Numbered from the stretch's first letter, positions 40,472 through 51,382 are shown. The stretch is DNA of 64,000 nt from Bremerella cremea (GCF_003335505.1 NZ_QPEX01000011.1:1-64000); one strand, 5' to 3'. Program-made: numbers and translations. Notes: a model not told the origin generated them from the letters alone.

Positions 40472-42189
40472 GACACCCCCTCACGTGCATGAGACGCGAG
40501 AACTAATCGCTGTGGCTTTGTGAGGTCATACAGCTTAGAGACGAGGCTGATTCCATCCTCCCAAGCTCCTGCTTGGCCTGCTTCAATTAGCTCTTTCTGC
40601 AGGGGTGCAGCAATCGTCCTCCACATGGGTAAACGAATGCGTCGTAAGTGCTGAGCCTGAAATCGAAGATAGCCACCTCGCATCTTCGTTGAATAGTTCG
40701 CCACAAACAAATACGCAATCCCGGTGGAAAGCACTAACTTCAGCGCTTCAATGTCCCATTCTCCTGCGGTGATGAAATACAAATTGTGGTGTGGATAGAG
40801 CTGGCCACTTTCAGCGACAACATTGGCTGCCCCTTTGATATCTGGGATCAATAGTTTGGGCGTATGCGCTAGATCTGCCCGAATTCGATCGATCGTACGA
40901 TACCAATTTGCCGGTGCTTTCTTGACAACATGCCTCTTACAAAGTTCTTCTCGTCGAGCATTCAGATAATTTCTTAGTTTAGGATACCTATCAAGTTCGA
41001 CTAGCTTTCCTGAATCTGAAAATGGATTAACAACCCCCAGGCCTTGCCACTCAACTTGCCCCCCGGCAATATCTTTCGTGGTCGCTAAAGGGAGCTTACG
41101 GTCTTCTTCTACGTCAAGTTGATCGTAAGGTGCAATGAAAACACGATCTGCTCCCGTAGCCACACCAATCCCAACCTTACAACCGGTTTGTTCAATCGTC
41201 GGAAAATCATGCTCCAAATGACGCAGCAGTTTAGAGCTATCGCACTGCGTCATGATCCATGGTGAAGCCCCATCCGAGAGAGCTTCAACGGTAACCACTT
41301 CTTCGTCTTGGATCTTAGTACCGCTGCTCAATTTAGATGCGAGCATTTTTAAAGATGATTCGTCTCCACTGGCCCTAGAAACAATTTTCGTCGGACCTGG
41401 ATTCGAGTTCCGGATAACGGTAATTGCTGGATAAGCAATCACGTCTGAGGAAAATGCATCAACACAATTCATGTCGACATAACTCTCAACATGAAACCCC
41501 TCGGCAACTTTTCTTCTTAAAGGGCCGCCATACCGATTCTTCGTCCACCGGTCTGCGCAGATGAATCCTAGCTTCCCTCCGTCTGCCAATAGGTCTAACG
41601 AGCGTTCGATGAACGGGACGTAGATATCGGCGCGGTCGTAAATCGTCTTGTAACGTGCCCGGTACTCACGCATCAGCGTTTGGGGAATGCGTTCAATCCG
41701 AACATAAGGTGGATTCCCAACAACAAAATCAAATTCACCTGGAATCCGTTCAAGCAGAAAGTCGCCTTGGACAAGCCAATGGTCAACCAGCTTAACAGCC
41801 ACCCTTCGTATCAGCCCAAAGTCGTTAAGAAGTGCTAATACGGCTGCCCGGGTCTTTTCATAGGAATCTGGATGTAGTTCGATTGCCCAAATCGACATCT
41901 TAAGCGAATCCGGATCGCTAGTCCCCAATTGTTGCCAAGACGATAACAATCGTCGCAAGGCCGGCAAGAGAAAACTACCATGCCCAAAAGATGGCTCTAA
42001 AAATCGCTTTTCAAACAAGCGATGTTCTGCCTGATATCCTGCTAAATCGAGGATAAATTCCACAATCGCAGGTTTCGTAAAAACAGCGCCTCGTTCCTCG
42101 ATTCCTGAAGTCGCAAGATTCTTGATCGACGCCTCAACATCGTCCATACCTGGGAGCATCGTTTGATGCAAAACGAGTTTACGAGGCAT
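40468..42189 (-). CDS. Adenine-N6 DNA methyltransferase of the XhoI/PaeR7I-type system
   Basis: A 573-residue class I methyltransferase with motif I LEPSFGHGSFLL (64-75), catalytic motif IV NPPY at 159-162 (DFVVGNPPYVRIERI), and a long C-terminal target-recognition region. NPPY indicates adenine N6 methylation. Gene order (methylase first, nuclease overlapping by 4 bases) and the identity of the partner predict protection of CTCGAG. Hand-sampled lines within the gene are about 38-50 percent GC, lower than the flanks. Confidence 0.92.
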   Translation of the reverse strand: MPRKLVLHQTMLPGMDDVEASIKNLATSGIEERGAVFTKPAIVEFILDLAGYQAEHRLFEKRFLEPSFGHGSFLLPALRRLLSSWQQLGTSDPDSLKMSIWAIELHPDSYEKTRAAVLALLNDFGLIRRVAVKLVDHWLVQGDFLLERIPGEFDFVVGNPPYVRIERIPQTLMREYRARYKTIYDRADIYVPFIERSLDLLADGGKLGFICADRWTKNRYGGPLRRKVAEGFHVESYVDMNCVDAFSSDVIAYPAITVIRNSNPGPTKIVSRASGDESSLKMLASKLSSGTKIQDEEVVTVEALSDGASPWIMTQCDSSKLLRHLEHDFPTIEQTGCKVGIGVATGADRVFIAPYDQLDVEEDRKLPLATTKDIAGGQVEWQGLGVVNPFSDSGKLVELDRYPKLRNYLNARREELCKRHVVKKAPANWYRTIDRIRADLAHTPKLLIPDIKGAANVVAESGQLYPHHNLYFITAGEWDIEALKLVLSTGIAYLFVANYSTKMRGGYLRFQAQHLRRIRLPMWRTIAAPLQKELIEAGQAGAWEDGISLVSKLYDLTKPQRLVLASHAREGVS

Positions 42190-42342
42190 GATCGGGCCAT
42201 TGTTCGGTCAACTTGTCACTTGAAAGCAGAATCTTTGCTGCATTTTAGCAAGCAAAAAGTGCGGTAGCCACCACTCAGAGAGGTTTACTTTCATGTGCGA
42301 CCAGCAGGCTTCACGCCGCATAGTGTGAAGCTTGTGATGGTG

Positions 42343-42540
42343 TTAGTAATCGATGCCTTGCGAGGATTGGATCTGCTGGTCGTAGTCGTACCGCTTTTCC
42401 CGCATCGTTTCGCCGCCGCCGGAGTAGCCTCCTCCGAAAGCCCCGAACAGCAAGTCCGATACCGCGCAGCCAGTATTGGCGGTTAGAAGCAGCAGACCAA
42501 CCAGTAGTAACACTCGTTGCGTTAGATTACCACGTTTCAT
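42343..42540 (-). CDS. Small lipoprotein
   Basis: A 65-residue protein: signal RVLLLVGLLLLTANTGC with a probable lipobox Cys at residue 25, then a Gly-rich linker (AFGGGYSGGG) and a charged tail. No known domain. Starts at an ATG at 42540. Confidence 0.6.
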   Translation of the reverse strand: MKRGNLTQRVLLLVGLLLLTANTGCAVSDLLFGAFGGGYSGGGETMREKRYDYDQQIQSSQGIDY

Positions 42541-42668
42541 TTCATGAACGCTCTGTTTGGGGTACCGAGTAAAGCGGAATCCTCATTCGCTATTTGCCAA
42601 GAAGGCGATGAATACCCAAAGAGGGGATCTGAAACAAGAGAAGTTAGGGGTGTGGCTTTCGCTAGCAA

Positions 42669-43013
42669 TCAATCGGCATAGAAATAGTAGAACGTCACCC
42701 ACAAGCAAACAAAGTGCAGGTACTGATCGAAGCCGACCGTGGCGAAGAAAGCGTGCATGTTTTGCCGCTTGTAGAAATAAGACGTGATGCGGCTGGTGAT
42801 GAAATCGACCACGAAGTGAAGCACCCCGTTGGCCAGGGCAAACCCAATCCCCGGCGCGATTCCCAGCAGCGGCAAGCAGCAGATCCCCAAGACCGCCGTG
42901 TACGTTCCGACATGGGCCGAAAGCGCCCCCAGGTTCGAGCTCTTATTCTCGGCCATCCACCGACTTTGACAAAGAAAGTCGGCGACCCAGTGGATTAACA
43001 TCACGTATAGCAT
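42669..43013 (-). CDS. DUF3307-family membrane protein
   Basis: A 114-residue protein with 3-4 membrane helices. HWVADFLCQSRWMAENKSS at the N-terminus and HFVVDFITSRITSYFYK in the middle are the DUF3307 signatures, with conserved His and Asp in the membrane. The ATG at 43013 starts directly at the first helix; the TTG at 43028 is less likely. Function of the family is unknown. Confidence 0.82.
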   Translation of the reverse strand: MLYVMLIHWVADFLCQSRWMAENKSSNLGALSAHVGTYTAVLGICCLPLLGIAPGIGFALANGVLHFVVDFITSRITSYFYKRQNMHAFFATVGFDQYLHFVCLWVTFYYFYAD

Positions 43014-43034
43014 CAAACTGCTTCGCAAGAGAAT

Positions 43035-43355
43035 TCAAGGAGTGAATCCGAGCCTGGTTTCCTCCTCTTCAATAAACATCGGTCCACATGGAGATAGTGT
43101 GGAATAATCGACTTTAGGCTCAGCCAACATCGTTGTCTCTTGCAAGCGATTACCGGAAAGGCCGCAAAGTCGCTTAACCATGTTGGAAATCTGGTGATGG
43201 CTATAGACCATCTGAGGAGATCCCAATCCATACACGATCATTGGGACACCTCGTAGGTCCGGCAGGTTCTCGGCTGCCAGCAACTTTTGTGTCGGTAGGG
43301 CAGTCAGCGACCAGGCCAACACAATTGTGATCGTCAACAATCTTCGTGCCATCAT
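43035..43355 (-). CDS. Small exported hypothetical protein
   Basis: A 106-residue protein with GGGAGAGA upstream of the ATG at 43355, signal peptide RRLLTITIVLAWSLTALPT and cleavage near LLAAEN. The mature part (about 78 residues) has two Cys and no recognised motif. Ends 22 bases before the DUF3307 gene start, so the two may be co-transcribed. Confidence 0.6.
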   Translation of the reverse strand: MMARRLLTITIVLAWSLTALPTQKLLAAENLPDLRGVPMIVYGLGSPQMVYSHHQISNMVKRLCGLSGNRLQETTMLAEPKVDYSTLSPCGPMFIEEEETRLGFTP

Positions 43356-43430
43356 CGTTCTCTCCCGTTGGGCCCCCAGAATTGCTTTCGCGGCAGGCTA
43401 CCAAATGGGGAGACGGCGAGACAAGCGGAA

Positions 43431-43661
43431 TTAATTTGCTCGGGGATGGGCATACGAGCGCAGCAAGCCGCACTGCGGGCAGCAGTACGAGGTAATCAAT
43501 CGCGTTCCTTTGGGCTCGAACCAATAGAACTTGAGGCAAGTACCAAACGTTGCGTTTCCCGGGAACCAACGTGCCTGTTGAAGCTCGCCGTATCCTCTGT
43601 CCGGTATGAACCCCTTCACCATCGAGACGTCACAATCAGGGCATTTGATTACTTGTTCCAT
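43431..43661 (-). CDS. Zinc-ribbon protein (DUF6487-like)
   Basis: A 76-residue protein with two Cys pairs: IKCPDC at the start and YCCPQCGLLRSYA near the end, separated by a KGFIPDRGYG/RWFPG stretch. The architecture fits DUF6487-type small zinc-ribbon proteins, whose function is unknown. ATG at 43661. Confidence 0.7.
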   Translation of the reverse strand: MEQVIKCPDCDVSMVKGFIPDRGYGELQQARWFPGNATFGTCLKFYWFEPKGTRLITSYCCPQCGLLRSYAHPRAN

Positions 43662-43784
43662 GAGTTTTCATCCTAGTAGGCTGTTAATTTCCTGCTTCGA
43701 GAGCGATTTCTTGAGCATGGGCAGAGGGCAACGCGTGAATCCGCAGGCATATCCAAGAGGTACGTCGAGAAATTCAACTGACTG

Positions 43785-44033
43785 CTAACCAATCTCGCCA
43801 CCTGCGAAACCACATTCACACGGAAGGCGGATGGCCGAGTAGCGGACTTTGCCGCACGCTGCACATCGCCCGCAGCATTGGCAGATCTTCACTTGGCACT
43901 GCGGACACACTTGGTAGACTTCCGCCCGTAATCGGCCACAACCCAAGCAACGACCACAGCCGGCACAAACGGGATTGCGCGAATCGACCGTGGCGAGGCA
44001 GCCTGGGCATTCGATGAAATAGGGTTGCGACAT
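43785..44033 (-). CDS. Small multi-zinc-ribbon protein
   Basis: An 82-residue protein with a very high Cys content in CxxC pairs (ECPGC, CAGCGRCLGCGR, CPQC, CQCCGRCAACG, CECG), enough for at least three zinc sites of the rubredoxin/zinc-ribbon type. The ATG at 44033 is chosen because the upstream frame to 44210 has no such character. Function unknown; it is divergent from the DUF255 gene. Confidence 0.6.
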   Translation of the reverse strand: MSQPYFIECPGCLATVDSRNPVCAGCGRCLGCGRLRAEVYQVCPQCQVKICQCCGRCAACGKVRYSAIRLPCECGFAGGEIG

Positions 44034-44130
44034 AGTAGGTTGCTCTCTTGCTGCTCGCTTTCCGAATGGGAATCGCCTATTCTCAAGGGAATGATCCCCG
44101 TTCCGGCATCCCACCTCAAGGCCAACTCTC

Positions 44131-46014
44131 ATGAAGATATTCGCTTGCCTGGCTCCTTTCTTGGCGCTAATCGCGGCCGTTTCTATCCATGCCGAAGAGG
44201 CCCCCACCAAGAACCGTTTGCGGCTGGAGACCAGTGCCTATTTGCAGATGCACGCCGAGAACCCGGTCGATTGGTACCCGTGGGGAGAAGATGCCCTGGC
44301 CAGGGCGAAGAAGGAGAACAAGCCGATCTTTGTCTCGATTGGTTACGCCAGTTGCCACTGGTGCCACGTGATGGAGAAAGAGAGCTTTTCCGATCCGAAG
44401 ATCGCCGCTTTCCTGAACGAGCATTTCGTCTGCGTGAAAGTCGATCGGGAAGAACGCCCCGATGTCGATGCGGTTTACATGCTGGCCGTCCAGGTCATGT
44501 CGCGCAGCGGAGGTTGGCCGCTGAATGTCTTTCTGACGCCTGATGGCAAACCGTTCTTCGGTACGACCTATCTTCCGCCGGAAGATCGCGAAGTGGAGTT
44601 GCCTGACAACCAAGGCGTCGGCCTGGTTCCTGGCTTTTTGACGCTGGCCAAACGAATTGCCCAGGTTTGGCAAACGGAGCCGCAACAATTGCACGACGCC
44701 GGCGATTCGATCACCCGTGCCCTGAAGCAGGTGATGGGACGTCCCCTGCTTCCGCCAGCTTTGGCCGAGAAGGATTCGATTTTGCGAACCTTCGACGAAC
44801 AATTGGAAGACGAGTTCGATGCCCGCTTCGGTGGGTTCGACTTCGACGAGAACAATCCCAACATTGCCAAGTTCCCGCAGCCTTCGTACCTGACGTACCT
44901 CGCGCGGCGGCAAGCGTGGGGCGATGCTGCGGCTGGCAACATGCTGAAGCTAACCTTGGAAAAGATGGCCGCTGGAGGTATTCACGATCAAGTCGCTGGC
45001 GGCTTCCATCGTTACAGCACCGACCGGCATTGGCAGATCCCCCACTTCGAGAAGATGCTGTACGACAACGCCCAGTTGTTGCCGATTTATGCGGCCGCTT
45101 CCGTGTCGCTGGACGAACCAAAGTTCGCCGCCGTGGCCCGCGATGTGGCCGATTTCGTCCTGGCTGAAATGACCGGGCCGGAAGGCCAGTTCTATAGCGC
45201 GCTCGATGCCGACTCGGACGGCGAAGAAGGGGCCTACTATCGTTTCACGCCGGAAGAGTTGCAGAAAGAATTGACCGCCGACCAGCTTCGCTTGGCAGAA
45301 CAAGCATTCGGAATGAGCGGCCAGCCCAACTTCGACGACAAGTATTACGTGCCGCAGTTCCATGGGGCGCCGGAAGCGGACAAGTTGGCACAGTTGAAAG
45401 CTTCGCTCTTGGCTATCCGGAAGCAGCGTAATCGGCCGTTTCTCGATCAGAAGGTCATCACCAGTTGGAACGGGCTCATGATCACCGGCCTGGCTAGGGC
45501 AGGGGAGACGTTGCACGAACCACGCTACACGGCTGCCGCCGCGAAGGCCGCCGACCATTTGCTGAAGACGGCCCGCACGAAGGAAGGTCGCCTGCTTCGC
45601 ACGCCGGATACCAAGGCCGAACATCCCAGCGCGTACCTCGACGACTACGCGATGCTGATTGAAGGGCTGCTGGCCTTGCACCAAGCCACCGGCGAGCAGC
45701 GTTGGCTTGACGAAGCGGTAGCACTGCAAGCCATCCAAGAGCAGCACTTCGGCGACGAAGCTGGCGGCTACTTCTTCACGCCTGACGACAACTCGAACTT
45801 GATCGTGCGGGGTAAATTGTTTTCCGACAGCGCCTTACCGTCAGGCAACGCGGTCGCGGTCGGCAACTTAAAAACCTTCGCCAAGCTGGTTCCCGCCGAA
45901 GCGGAGAAGTATAACACTTTGGCCGAGAAAACAATCGAGGCGAGCGCTCAGCTATTGAACACGCACCCCAACAGCACCGCCCGCATGGCGGCAGAGTTGG
46001 TTCGACCTGAATGA
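44131..46014 (+). CDS. Exported DUF255 / thioredoxin-domain protein (YyaL-type)
   Basis: A 627-residue protein with signal peptide [20 protein letters not shown]. The N-terminal thioredoxin-like domain has [20 protein letters not shown] and the CxxC C75-H-W-C78 in [11 protein letters not shown], the DUF255 (SSP411/YyaL) signature. The rest is an alpha/alpha-barrel-like domain with [17 protein letters not shown] and [12 protein letters not shown]. Homologues are described as thioredoxin-domain or N-acylglucosamine-epimerase-like proteins with uncertain activity. The next gene overlaps it by 4 bases. Confidence 0.9.
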   Translation: MKIFACLAPFLALIAAVSIHAEEAPTKNRLRLETSAYLQMHAENPVDWYPWGEDALARAKKENKPIFVSIGYASCHWCHVMEKESFSDPKIAAFLNEHFVCVKVDREERPDVDAVYMLAVQVMSRSGGWPLNVFLTPDGKPFFGTTYLPPEDREVELPDNQGVGLVPGFLTLAKRIAQVWQTEPQQLHDAGDSITRALKQVMGRPLLPPALAEKDSILRTFDEQLEDEFDARFGGFDFDENNPNIAKFPQPSYLTYLARRQAWGDAAAGNMLKLTLEKMAAGGIHDQVAGGFHRYSTDRHWQIPHFEKMLYDNAQLLPIYAAASVSLDEPKFAAVARDVADFVLAEMTGPEGQFYSALDADSDGEEGAYYRFTPEELQKELTADQLRLAEQAFGMSGQPNFDDKYYVPQFHGAPEADKLAQLKASLLAIRKQRNRPFLDQKVITSWNGLMITGLARAGETLHEPRYTAAAAKAADHLLKTARTKEGRLLRTPDTKAEHPSAYLDDYAMLIEGLLALHQATGEQRWLDEAVALQAIQEQHFGDEAGGYFFTPDDNSNLIVRGKLFSDSALPSGNAVAVGNLKTFAKLVPAEAEKYNTLAEKTIEASAQLLNTHPNSTARMAAELVRPE

Positions 46015-46892
46015 ACATGCACGAGACCAACCCGTATGTTTCCCCCCAGCACGAAGAAGAAGCTGCGGCAGCGGCGTTTGATCCGACGCGACCCAAACCG
46101 TGGTCGGTGCTGAGTTTGCTTTCTACCTTGCTTGTCGGAGCCGTGGTTTGTTCGTCAGTGGGGCTGACGATTTACAAGTGGGCGCATGCCTCAGGGGCGC
46201 CGCAGCCGGGGGACGAAGCGGACTTGGTGATCTTGGTGACGCTGCAAGGGTTTGTGCTGGCGTACTGGGTCGCGGCAGGCAGCGGGCATATTGTGGTGCG
46301 GTCGGTCTTGGGGACGCTGCTGTTTGCTGGGCTGTACGGCGAATTAGTGCTGGTTGCCTATGATCCGGTCTTTCCGTTCATCCCGCTTTGCCTGGGCGCG
46401 CTGACTATGACGGCCCTGGTCGATACCCTTTTGCTGGCGATTAGCTCTCGGCGATCCGTACGGAACGTGTTCGCTTCGTGCATGAAATTTATCATTCCGG
46501 TCGTGTTCTCGCTTGGTTTGATCTACTGGCTGCGGTGGTTCTACCCGAACAGTTGGCTAGTTCGTTCTCGTGCGCTCAGTTTGGAAATGACCGTCCCGGT
46601 AGCCGTAATGTTGGGAAACTGCGTCGCAGCCGGAGGCATTTTCCTGCTGACCGCCAAGCATCGTCTGGCGTGGCTGGGATGGTGGATCGGAGGCGTAACG
46701 TTGCTGGTCGTGCCGGTGATCGGCGCGATCATGGAAATGAATGTCGAAGGGGCGTTTTCCATCAAATTAGAATCGATCCTGTTGCTGCTGCTGTTAGAAT
46801 TCGTTTCTCTGCTTGGTATCTACGTCACCCACCGCACTCTGCGGAGCTACGGCGGGGCGCTGGTGACGGTGCCTACCACAGATGACGACTAG
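46011..46892 (+). CDS. Multi-pass membrane protein with NPYVSP motif
   Basis: A 293-residue membrane protein with about 8 hydrophobic helices. The N-terminus ([18 protein letters not shown]) bears the NPYxSP motif common to planctomycete membrane proteins of unknown role. Its ATG overlaps the stop of the DUF255 gene (ATGA), implying coupled translation; an ATG at 46017 is an alternative. No transporter or enzyme motif recognised. Confidence 0.75.
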   Translation: MNMHETNPYVSPQHEEEAAAAAFDPTRPKPWSVLSLLSTLLVGAVVCSSVGLTIYKWAHASGAPQPGDEADLVILVTLQGFVLAYWVAAGSGHIVVRSVLGTLLFAGLYGELVLVAYDPVFPFIPLCLGALTMTALVDTLLLAISSRRSVRNVFASCMKFIIPVVFSLGLIYWLRWFYPNSWLVRSRALSLEMTVPVAVMLGNCVAAGGIFLLTAKHRLAWLGWWIGGVTLLVVPVIGAIMEMNVEGAFSIKLESILLLLLLEFVSLLGIYVTHRTLRSYGGALVTVPTTDDD

Positions 46893-47002
46893 CAGACTAT
46901 CCTGATTGGACAGGGACCGATTGGGGGTCGTCGTCTTCATCAGCATGCCCACGAAGACGTGAACTTGGCACCGCTCAGACCGAGTTTGGCAAAGCACTAG
47001 TT

Positions 47003-47734
47003 TCAACCAAAAAATGTTTTGCCAATCACGCGGATCGCTTCCGGCAGAAACCACGCCCCCATGGCCAAAATGCCGATCCAATGGACCGCATCACGGTGAC
47101 GACCATTTTGCCAACCATCAAGGATGCTCAGCACGATCAGATACGCCAATCCCAACGGGTAATTCCAGGGAAACCATCGCAGCAAGAGGCTCAGACCAGG
47201 AAAAGTAGAATCAAAGGCCGTCCAGATCTGGGCATAAATGATCATCCCTAAGAAGACCGTAAACCGAAATAACATTATCCACCAGTACCGCGGTCGAACC
47301 GGTAGCAGCAACCCCACGCCAAGCAGGGCGATCCATGCAGTGATTGTCAGGCACCCGCTGACCACGAAATAGATCTGAAACTCTCCGAACGGCGCCGGCG
47401 TTTGAAAACAGTAATAGTGGTAATCCCACGCGACGTTCAATAAATGCCACGGGGCAAGCACTCCGATCAGACATAACAGCCAATGCCCTGGTTGCCACGT
47501 GCTGAACATCGCCTCCTTGGGTTGTCGAGAGAATCGATAGAAGGCAAACAACCCTGTTCCCAAGCACAGTGCTTTGATCATTTGTGCAGCCCACAAGGCG
47601 AAATGAATTTCACTCGGTTCAAGCCACGGGGTACTGAATCGTTCCGCTCCGATCATCAACCCACAAAGGAAAGTCCACACGAAGAGATCACGCAACGATA
47701 GTGTTAGCTGGCCCTGGGCAGCGTGCTCTTCCAC
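47003..47734 (-). CDS. Membrane protein, WQPGHWLL paralogue 1
   Basis: A 243-residue membrane protein with about 7 helices. A GTG at 47734 with GGGGAGGA 8 bases upstream makes the start; the open frame to 47869 runs into the neighbouring gene. It shares, in order, LSLRDLFVWTFL at the N-terminus, WQPGHWLLCLIGVL, LLLPVRPRYWWIML, and RDAVHWIGILAMG near the end with the proteins at 47752 and 51383. These are local duplicates; function unknown. Confidence 0.75.
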   Translation of the reverse strand: MEEHAAQGQLTLSLRDLFVWTFLCGLMIGAERFSTPWLEPSEIHFALWAAQMIKALCLGTGLFAFYRFSRQPKEAMFSTWQPGHWLLCLIGVLAPWHLLNVAWDYHYYCFQTPAPFGEFQIYFVVSGCLTITAWIALLGVGLLLPVRPRYWWIMLFRFTVFLGMIIYAQIWTAFDSTFPGLSLLLRWFPWNYPLGLAYLIVLSILDGWQNGRHRDAVHWIGILAMGAWFLPEAIRVIGKTFFG

Positions 47735-47751
47735 AAGCAGTTCCTCCCCGT

Positions 47752-48498
47752 TCAAAAAGCAAACAGTCTCAGCCGGACCAACAACGTCAGCGTGAAATAC
47801 AAAAACGTCATCACGCAGCCGACCCAGTGCAGCCAATCGCGCGTGGTAGGTGTCGTCAGGCGATCCCAAATCGTTAGGCCAATCAACAAGAGAACTCTCA
47901 AGCTAGTCCCGACCTGCCCCGCCAGATCCGCCGATCTCATCGTAAATGACAAACGGAGATGTGGCGGAAGGGACGGGGTACTCGCCATCGAATGCATGGC
48001 ATAGAACAAAAATAAGAACGCTACCATTTCCAAAAACGGGGAAAGGAGCAAGATTCGCCATGGCCACCTTACCGGCAAGATCAATCCAGCCGCCAGAAAC
48101 AACAGGTGACGCAGGGCGACAACAAGAAACAGATAGCTCATGGTCGTCAGCACGTCTTCCGTGACCGTATCGAACGATACGAAGAGCCAGCTTTGCAAAC
48201 GCCGGTCGATAACCAGCAACACGAACAATATTCCTAGCAGGCATAACAACCAGTGCCCCGGTTGAAAGTCGATGGGGACCTTTCGCCACCACCGCCAGGC
48301 AAAGTACCAGCACGCCCACATGCCGGTGGCTTGCGTAAGCGAAGTTGTTAATGCAATGAAGGTGGACAACGATAGTGAACTGGACGAATTGCCGAGACGA
48401 TTCAGCCACAACACCACGGCAATCGCGGCGGTTGCAGCGAAAAGATCTAAGAGCGACAGCTGAATGGGTGTTTTTACTTGCGGTTCAATTTCTCTCAA
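47752..48498 (-). CDS. Membrane protein, WQPGHWLL paralogue 2
   Basis: A 248-residue membrane protein, second member of the local family: LSLLDLFAATAAIAVVL, FQPGHWLLCLLGIL, LILPVRWPWRILLL, RDWLHWVGCVMTFLY. No ATG is available; a TTG at 48498 preceded by GGAAGG at 10 bases is chosen, and a TTG at 48516 is the alternative. It lies 17 bases upstream of paralogue 1 and is probably in one transcript with it. Confidence 0.7.
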   Translation of the reverse strand: MREIEPQVKTPIQLSLLDLFAATAAIAVVLWLNRLGNSSSSLSLSTFIALTTSLTQATGMWACWYFAWRWWRKVPIDFQPGHWLLCLLGILFVLLVIDRRLQSWLFVSFDTVTEDVLTTMSYLFLVVALRHLLFLAAGLILPVRWPWRILLLSPFLEMVAFLFLFYAMHSMASTPSLPPHLRLSFTMRSADLAGQVGTSLRVLLLIGLTIWDRLTTPTTRDWLHWVGCVMTFLYFTLTLLVRLRLFAF

Positions 48499-48556
48499 CA
48501 GAAAAATCCCTTCCAACTAAGCTTGGTAAATCGCAAACAACACCAGATCCGAGCCC

Positions 48557-48655
48557 TCACAACACGCAGACCGCCGCCGCCAGGGTTGTCCACACGAACA
48601 AATCGAGCAGGGAAAGCCTGGGCGGAGCGCTATTGCTTGAGTGGATTTTTTCCAT
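48557..48655 (-). pseudogene. Truncated N-terminal remnant of the WQPGHWLL membrane family
   Basis: An ATG at 48655 with GAGAAG upstream opens a 32-codon frame ending in TGA at 48557. Its product, SAPPRLSLLDLFVWTTLAA and a few more residues, matches the N-terminus of the paralogues at 47752 (LSLLDLF) and 47003 (DLFVWTFL). Reading past the stop in any frame gives no further similarity, so it appears to be the 5' end of a lost fourth copy. Confidence 0.6.
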
Positions 48656-48845
48656 CGGCGACTTCTCAGCGCGAAAAAAAGTTATCTCAGCATGACGGAA
48701 ATTTGTGCTATTTTCCACTTTTCCTTGCAGAAATAAACCAACCTCCAGAAGTTGTCCGTTTCAGAGACGCGAAAGCGATTGCTCCGCGAAAAATCGCTTT
48801 TAAGATGGAAATGCCCCCAATTTAATCTTTATCGGCGATTTCGAA

Positions 48846-51371
48846 ATGATGTCATTTTTCCGCACCGTTTTACTTGGCCTTTGTTCGTTTTGTTTGGTCT
48901 CGCCCCTGCTGGCGCAAGGGACGGCCGAAGATTATCAGCGAATGGAACAAGTTGCCCGCGCTGCTCAAGGCAAAGTCTTTCGCGACAACGTCGTCCCGCA
49001 CTGGTTCGGCGAGAACGACTTCTTCTGGTATCGCGTGAACAGTGGCCCGCAGCAACACGAGTTCGTGTTGGTCGATGCCGCCGCTGGCAAACGGGAACCG
49101 GCCTTCGATCATGCCCAACTGGCCCAGCAGCTTGCCGAGGAACTCGGGCGACCAATCACCGCTGAGACGTTACCCTTCCAGGCGATTTCCTTTTCCGACG
49201 ACCTGCAATTGGTAACGTTCCGTGTCGGCGATCAGGCTTATCAATATCAGCGTACTGCAAACAAGCTGAGCAAACTGGAAGGGGGTGCGTCTGTTCTCAC
49301 CAACGATCAGATCGGTCGGAGGCCTTACCCTTCGCTCGATAAAGGGGGCGAAGTAAAGCTGGTAATTCAAAACAATTCGCCGGAAACGATCCGCGTGTTT
49401 TGGGTCAACCGCGATGGCCGGCCTCAGCACTACGAAGACCTAGAAGCGAACGACGATTTCCAACAGCGCACGTTCGTCGGGCACGTCTGGCTCGTCTTGA
49501 ATCAGCGCGGCCAGGCGATGGCATTGTACGAAGCGAGCGACGGCGAAAATCATGTAAAGATCGACGGCAAAACGGTATGGGACCTGCCCCGTCGAGGCCG
49601 CGGTCGGGGTAATTTCGGCGGACCACGCCGCATCACTCGAACTTCGCTAGATGGAACGTGGACCGCTTCCATCAAAGACCACAACCTGGTCGTTAAGAAT
49701 ACCAAAACCGACGAAACCACTCGTTTGACCGAAGACGGTACCAGCGATAAGTACATGAACGATCGATTCTATTGGTCGCCTGACTCGCGATACTTGATCG
49801 CCATGCAAGTCACCCCAGGGGACGACCGGCATATCTATATGGTCGAGTCTTCGCCGAAAGATCAACTGCAACCCAAACTGCACGAACACAGCTACGCCAA
49901 GCCAGGAGACAAGCTCGATATCGATCGTCCCCGTCTGTTCGATATGGAAAAGGGGGAAGAGATCCCGGTTGATAGCAGCTTGTTCGAGAACCCTTGGGAT
50001 CTTTCCCGTTTGCACTGGACCGCTGATAGTGGCGAGTTCCGCTTTCTGTTCAATCAGCGCGGGCACCAAGTAATGCGGCTGCTGGCCATCCAGCCTGATG
50101 GCACCGTGCGGACGCTAATCGACGAAGTGAGTCCGACGTTCATCGACTACACCAACAAAGTTTACCTGGACGAACTGGAAGAAAGCGACGAACTGGTTTG
50201 GATGTCGGAACGAAGCGGTTGGAATCACCTTTACCTGATTGATGCCGAGACCGCGGAAGTGAAGAACCCGATCACCAGTGGCGAATGGGTAGTGCGGGAA
50301 GTAGAACAAATCGATCCTGAGAAACGCCAGATCTGGTTCACCGCCGGTGGGATTGTACCGGGGCAAGATCCTTACTACATCCATCATTGCCGCGTAAATT
50401 TCGATGGTAGCGACTTGACGGTACTTACCGAAGGAGACGGTACGCACAGAATCGACTATTCGCCTGATCATCGCTACTTGATCGATAAGTACTCGCGCGT
50501 CGACCTGCCGCCAGTCCACACATTACGAAAGGTGGAAGATGGTTCGCTGGTTTGCGAATTGGAGCAGGCCGATCAATCCGCCCTGCTGGAAACCGGCTGG
50601 AAACCGACCGAGCGTTTCACCGCCAAGGCCCGCGATGGGAAGACCGACATTTACGGTGTGATTTACTTCCCCACCAATTACGACCCGGCCAAGAAGTATC
50701 CGGTGATCGAATACATCTATGCCGGACCGCACGGGGCGTTTGTGCCGAAGCAGTTCTCGCCGCGCAGCCAATGCCGCGAAATGGCCGAGCTTGGTTTCAT
50801 CGTGGTGCAGATGGATGGTATGGGAACCAATTTCCGCAGCAAGGCGTTTCAAGATGTCTGCTGGCAGAACCTGGCCGATAGTGGCTTCCCTGATCGTATC
50901 TTATGGATGCAAGCTGCGGCTGAGAAGTTCCCCAGTATGGACCTCGACAAGGTCGGCATCTATGGTGGTTCGGCTGGCGGGCAAAGCGCGCTGGGGGCGA
51001 TGCTTTCGCACGGTGATTTCTACGACGCAGCCGTCGCCGATTGCGGCTGTCACGACAACCGGATGGACAAAATCTGGTGGAACGAACAGTGGATGGGGTG
51101 GCCAATCGGCAAGCATTACGAAGAACAATCGAACGTCACCAACGCTCATAAGCTGCAAGGTGATTTGTTTTTGATCGTCGGCGAGCTCGATACCAACGTC
51201 GACCCAGCCAGCACCATGCAGGTGGTGAATGCCCTGGTCAAGGCCAACAAAGATTTCGACCTGCTGGTGGTCCCGGGCGCCGGTCACGGAATCGGCAGTG
51301 GCAGCTACGGCATGCGGCGGACGCGTGATTTCTTCGTGCGTAAGTTGCACGGAGTGGAACCACGACGGTAA
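48846..51371 (+). CDS. Exported S9-family (prolyl oligopeptidase/DPP-IV) serine peptidase
   Basis: An 841-residue peptidase. A signal peptide ([20 protein letters not shown]) is followed by a DPP-IV-type beta-propeller (about 60-590; [19 protein letters not shown]-like repeats) and a C-terminal alpha/beta-hydrolase domain. Catalytic triad by position: S709 in [10 protein letters not shown]782 in [11 protein letters not shown]814 in PGAGHGIG. Complete and typical in length. It probably cleaves peptides, possibly after proline, in the periplasm. It sits between members of the WQPGHWLL membrane family on the opposite strand. Confidence 0.93.
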   Translation: MMSFFRTVLLGLCSFCLVSPLLAQGTAEDYQRMEQVARAAQGKVFRDNVVPHWFGENDFFWYRVNSGPQQHEFVLVDAAAGKREPAFDHAQLAQQLAEELGRPITAETLPFQAISFSDDLQLVTFRVGDQAYQYQRTANKLSKLEGGASVLTNDQIGRRPYPSLDKGGEVKLVIQNNSPETIRVFWVNRDGRPQHYEDLEANDDFQQRTFVGHVWLVLNQRGQAMALYEASDGENHVKIDGKTVWDLPRRGRGRGNFGGPRRITRTSLDGTWTASIKDHNLVVKNTKTDETTRLTEDGTSDKYMNDRFYWSPDSRYLIAMQVTPGDDRHIYMVESSPKDQLQPKLHEHSYAKPGDKLDIDRPRLFDMEKGEEIPVDSSLFENPWDLSRLHWTADSGEFRFLFNQRGHQVMRLLAIQPDGTVRTLIDEVSPTFIDYTNKVYLDELEESDELVWMSERSGWNHLYLIDAETAEVKNPITSGEWVVREVEQIDPEKRQIWFTAGGIVPGQDPYYIHHCRVNFDGSDLTVLTEGDGTHRIDYSPDHRYLIDKYSRVDLPPVHTLRKVEDGSLVCELEQADQSALLETGWKPTERFTAKARDGKTDIYGVIYFPTNYDPAKKYPVIEYIYAGPHGAFVPKQFSPRSQCREMAELGFIVVQMDGMGTNFRSKAFQDVCWQNLADSGFPDRILWMQAAAEKFPSMDLDKVGIYGGSAGGQSALGAMLSHGDFYDAAVADCGCHDNRMDKIWWNEQWMGWPIGKHYEEQSNVTNAHKLQGDLFLIVGELDTNVDPASTMQVVNALVKANKDFDLLVVPGAGHGIGSGSYGMRRTRDFFVRKLHGVEPRR

Positions 51372-51382
51372 AGTATTGCCTG

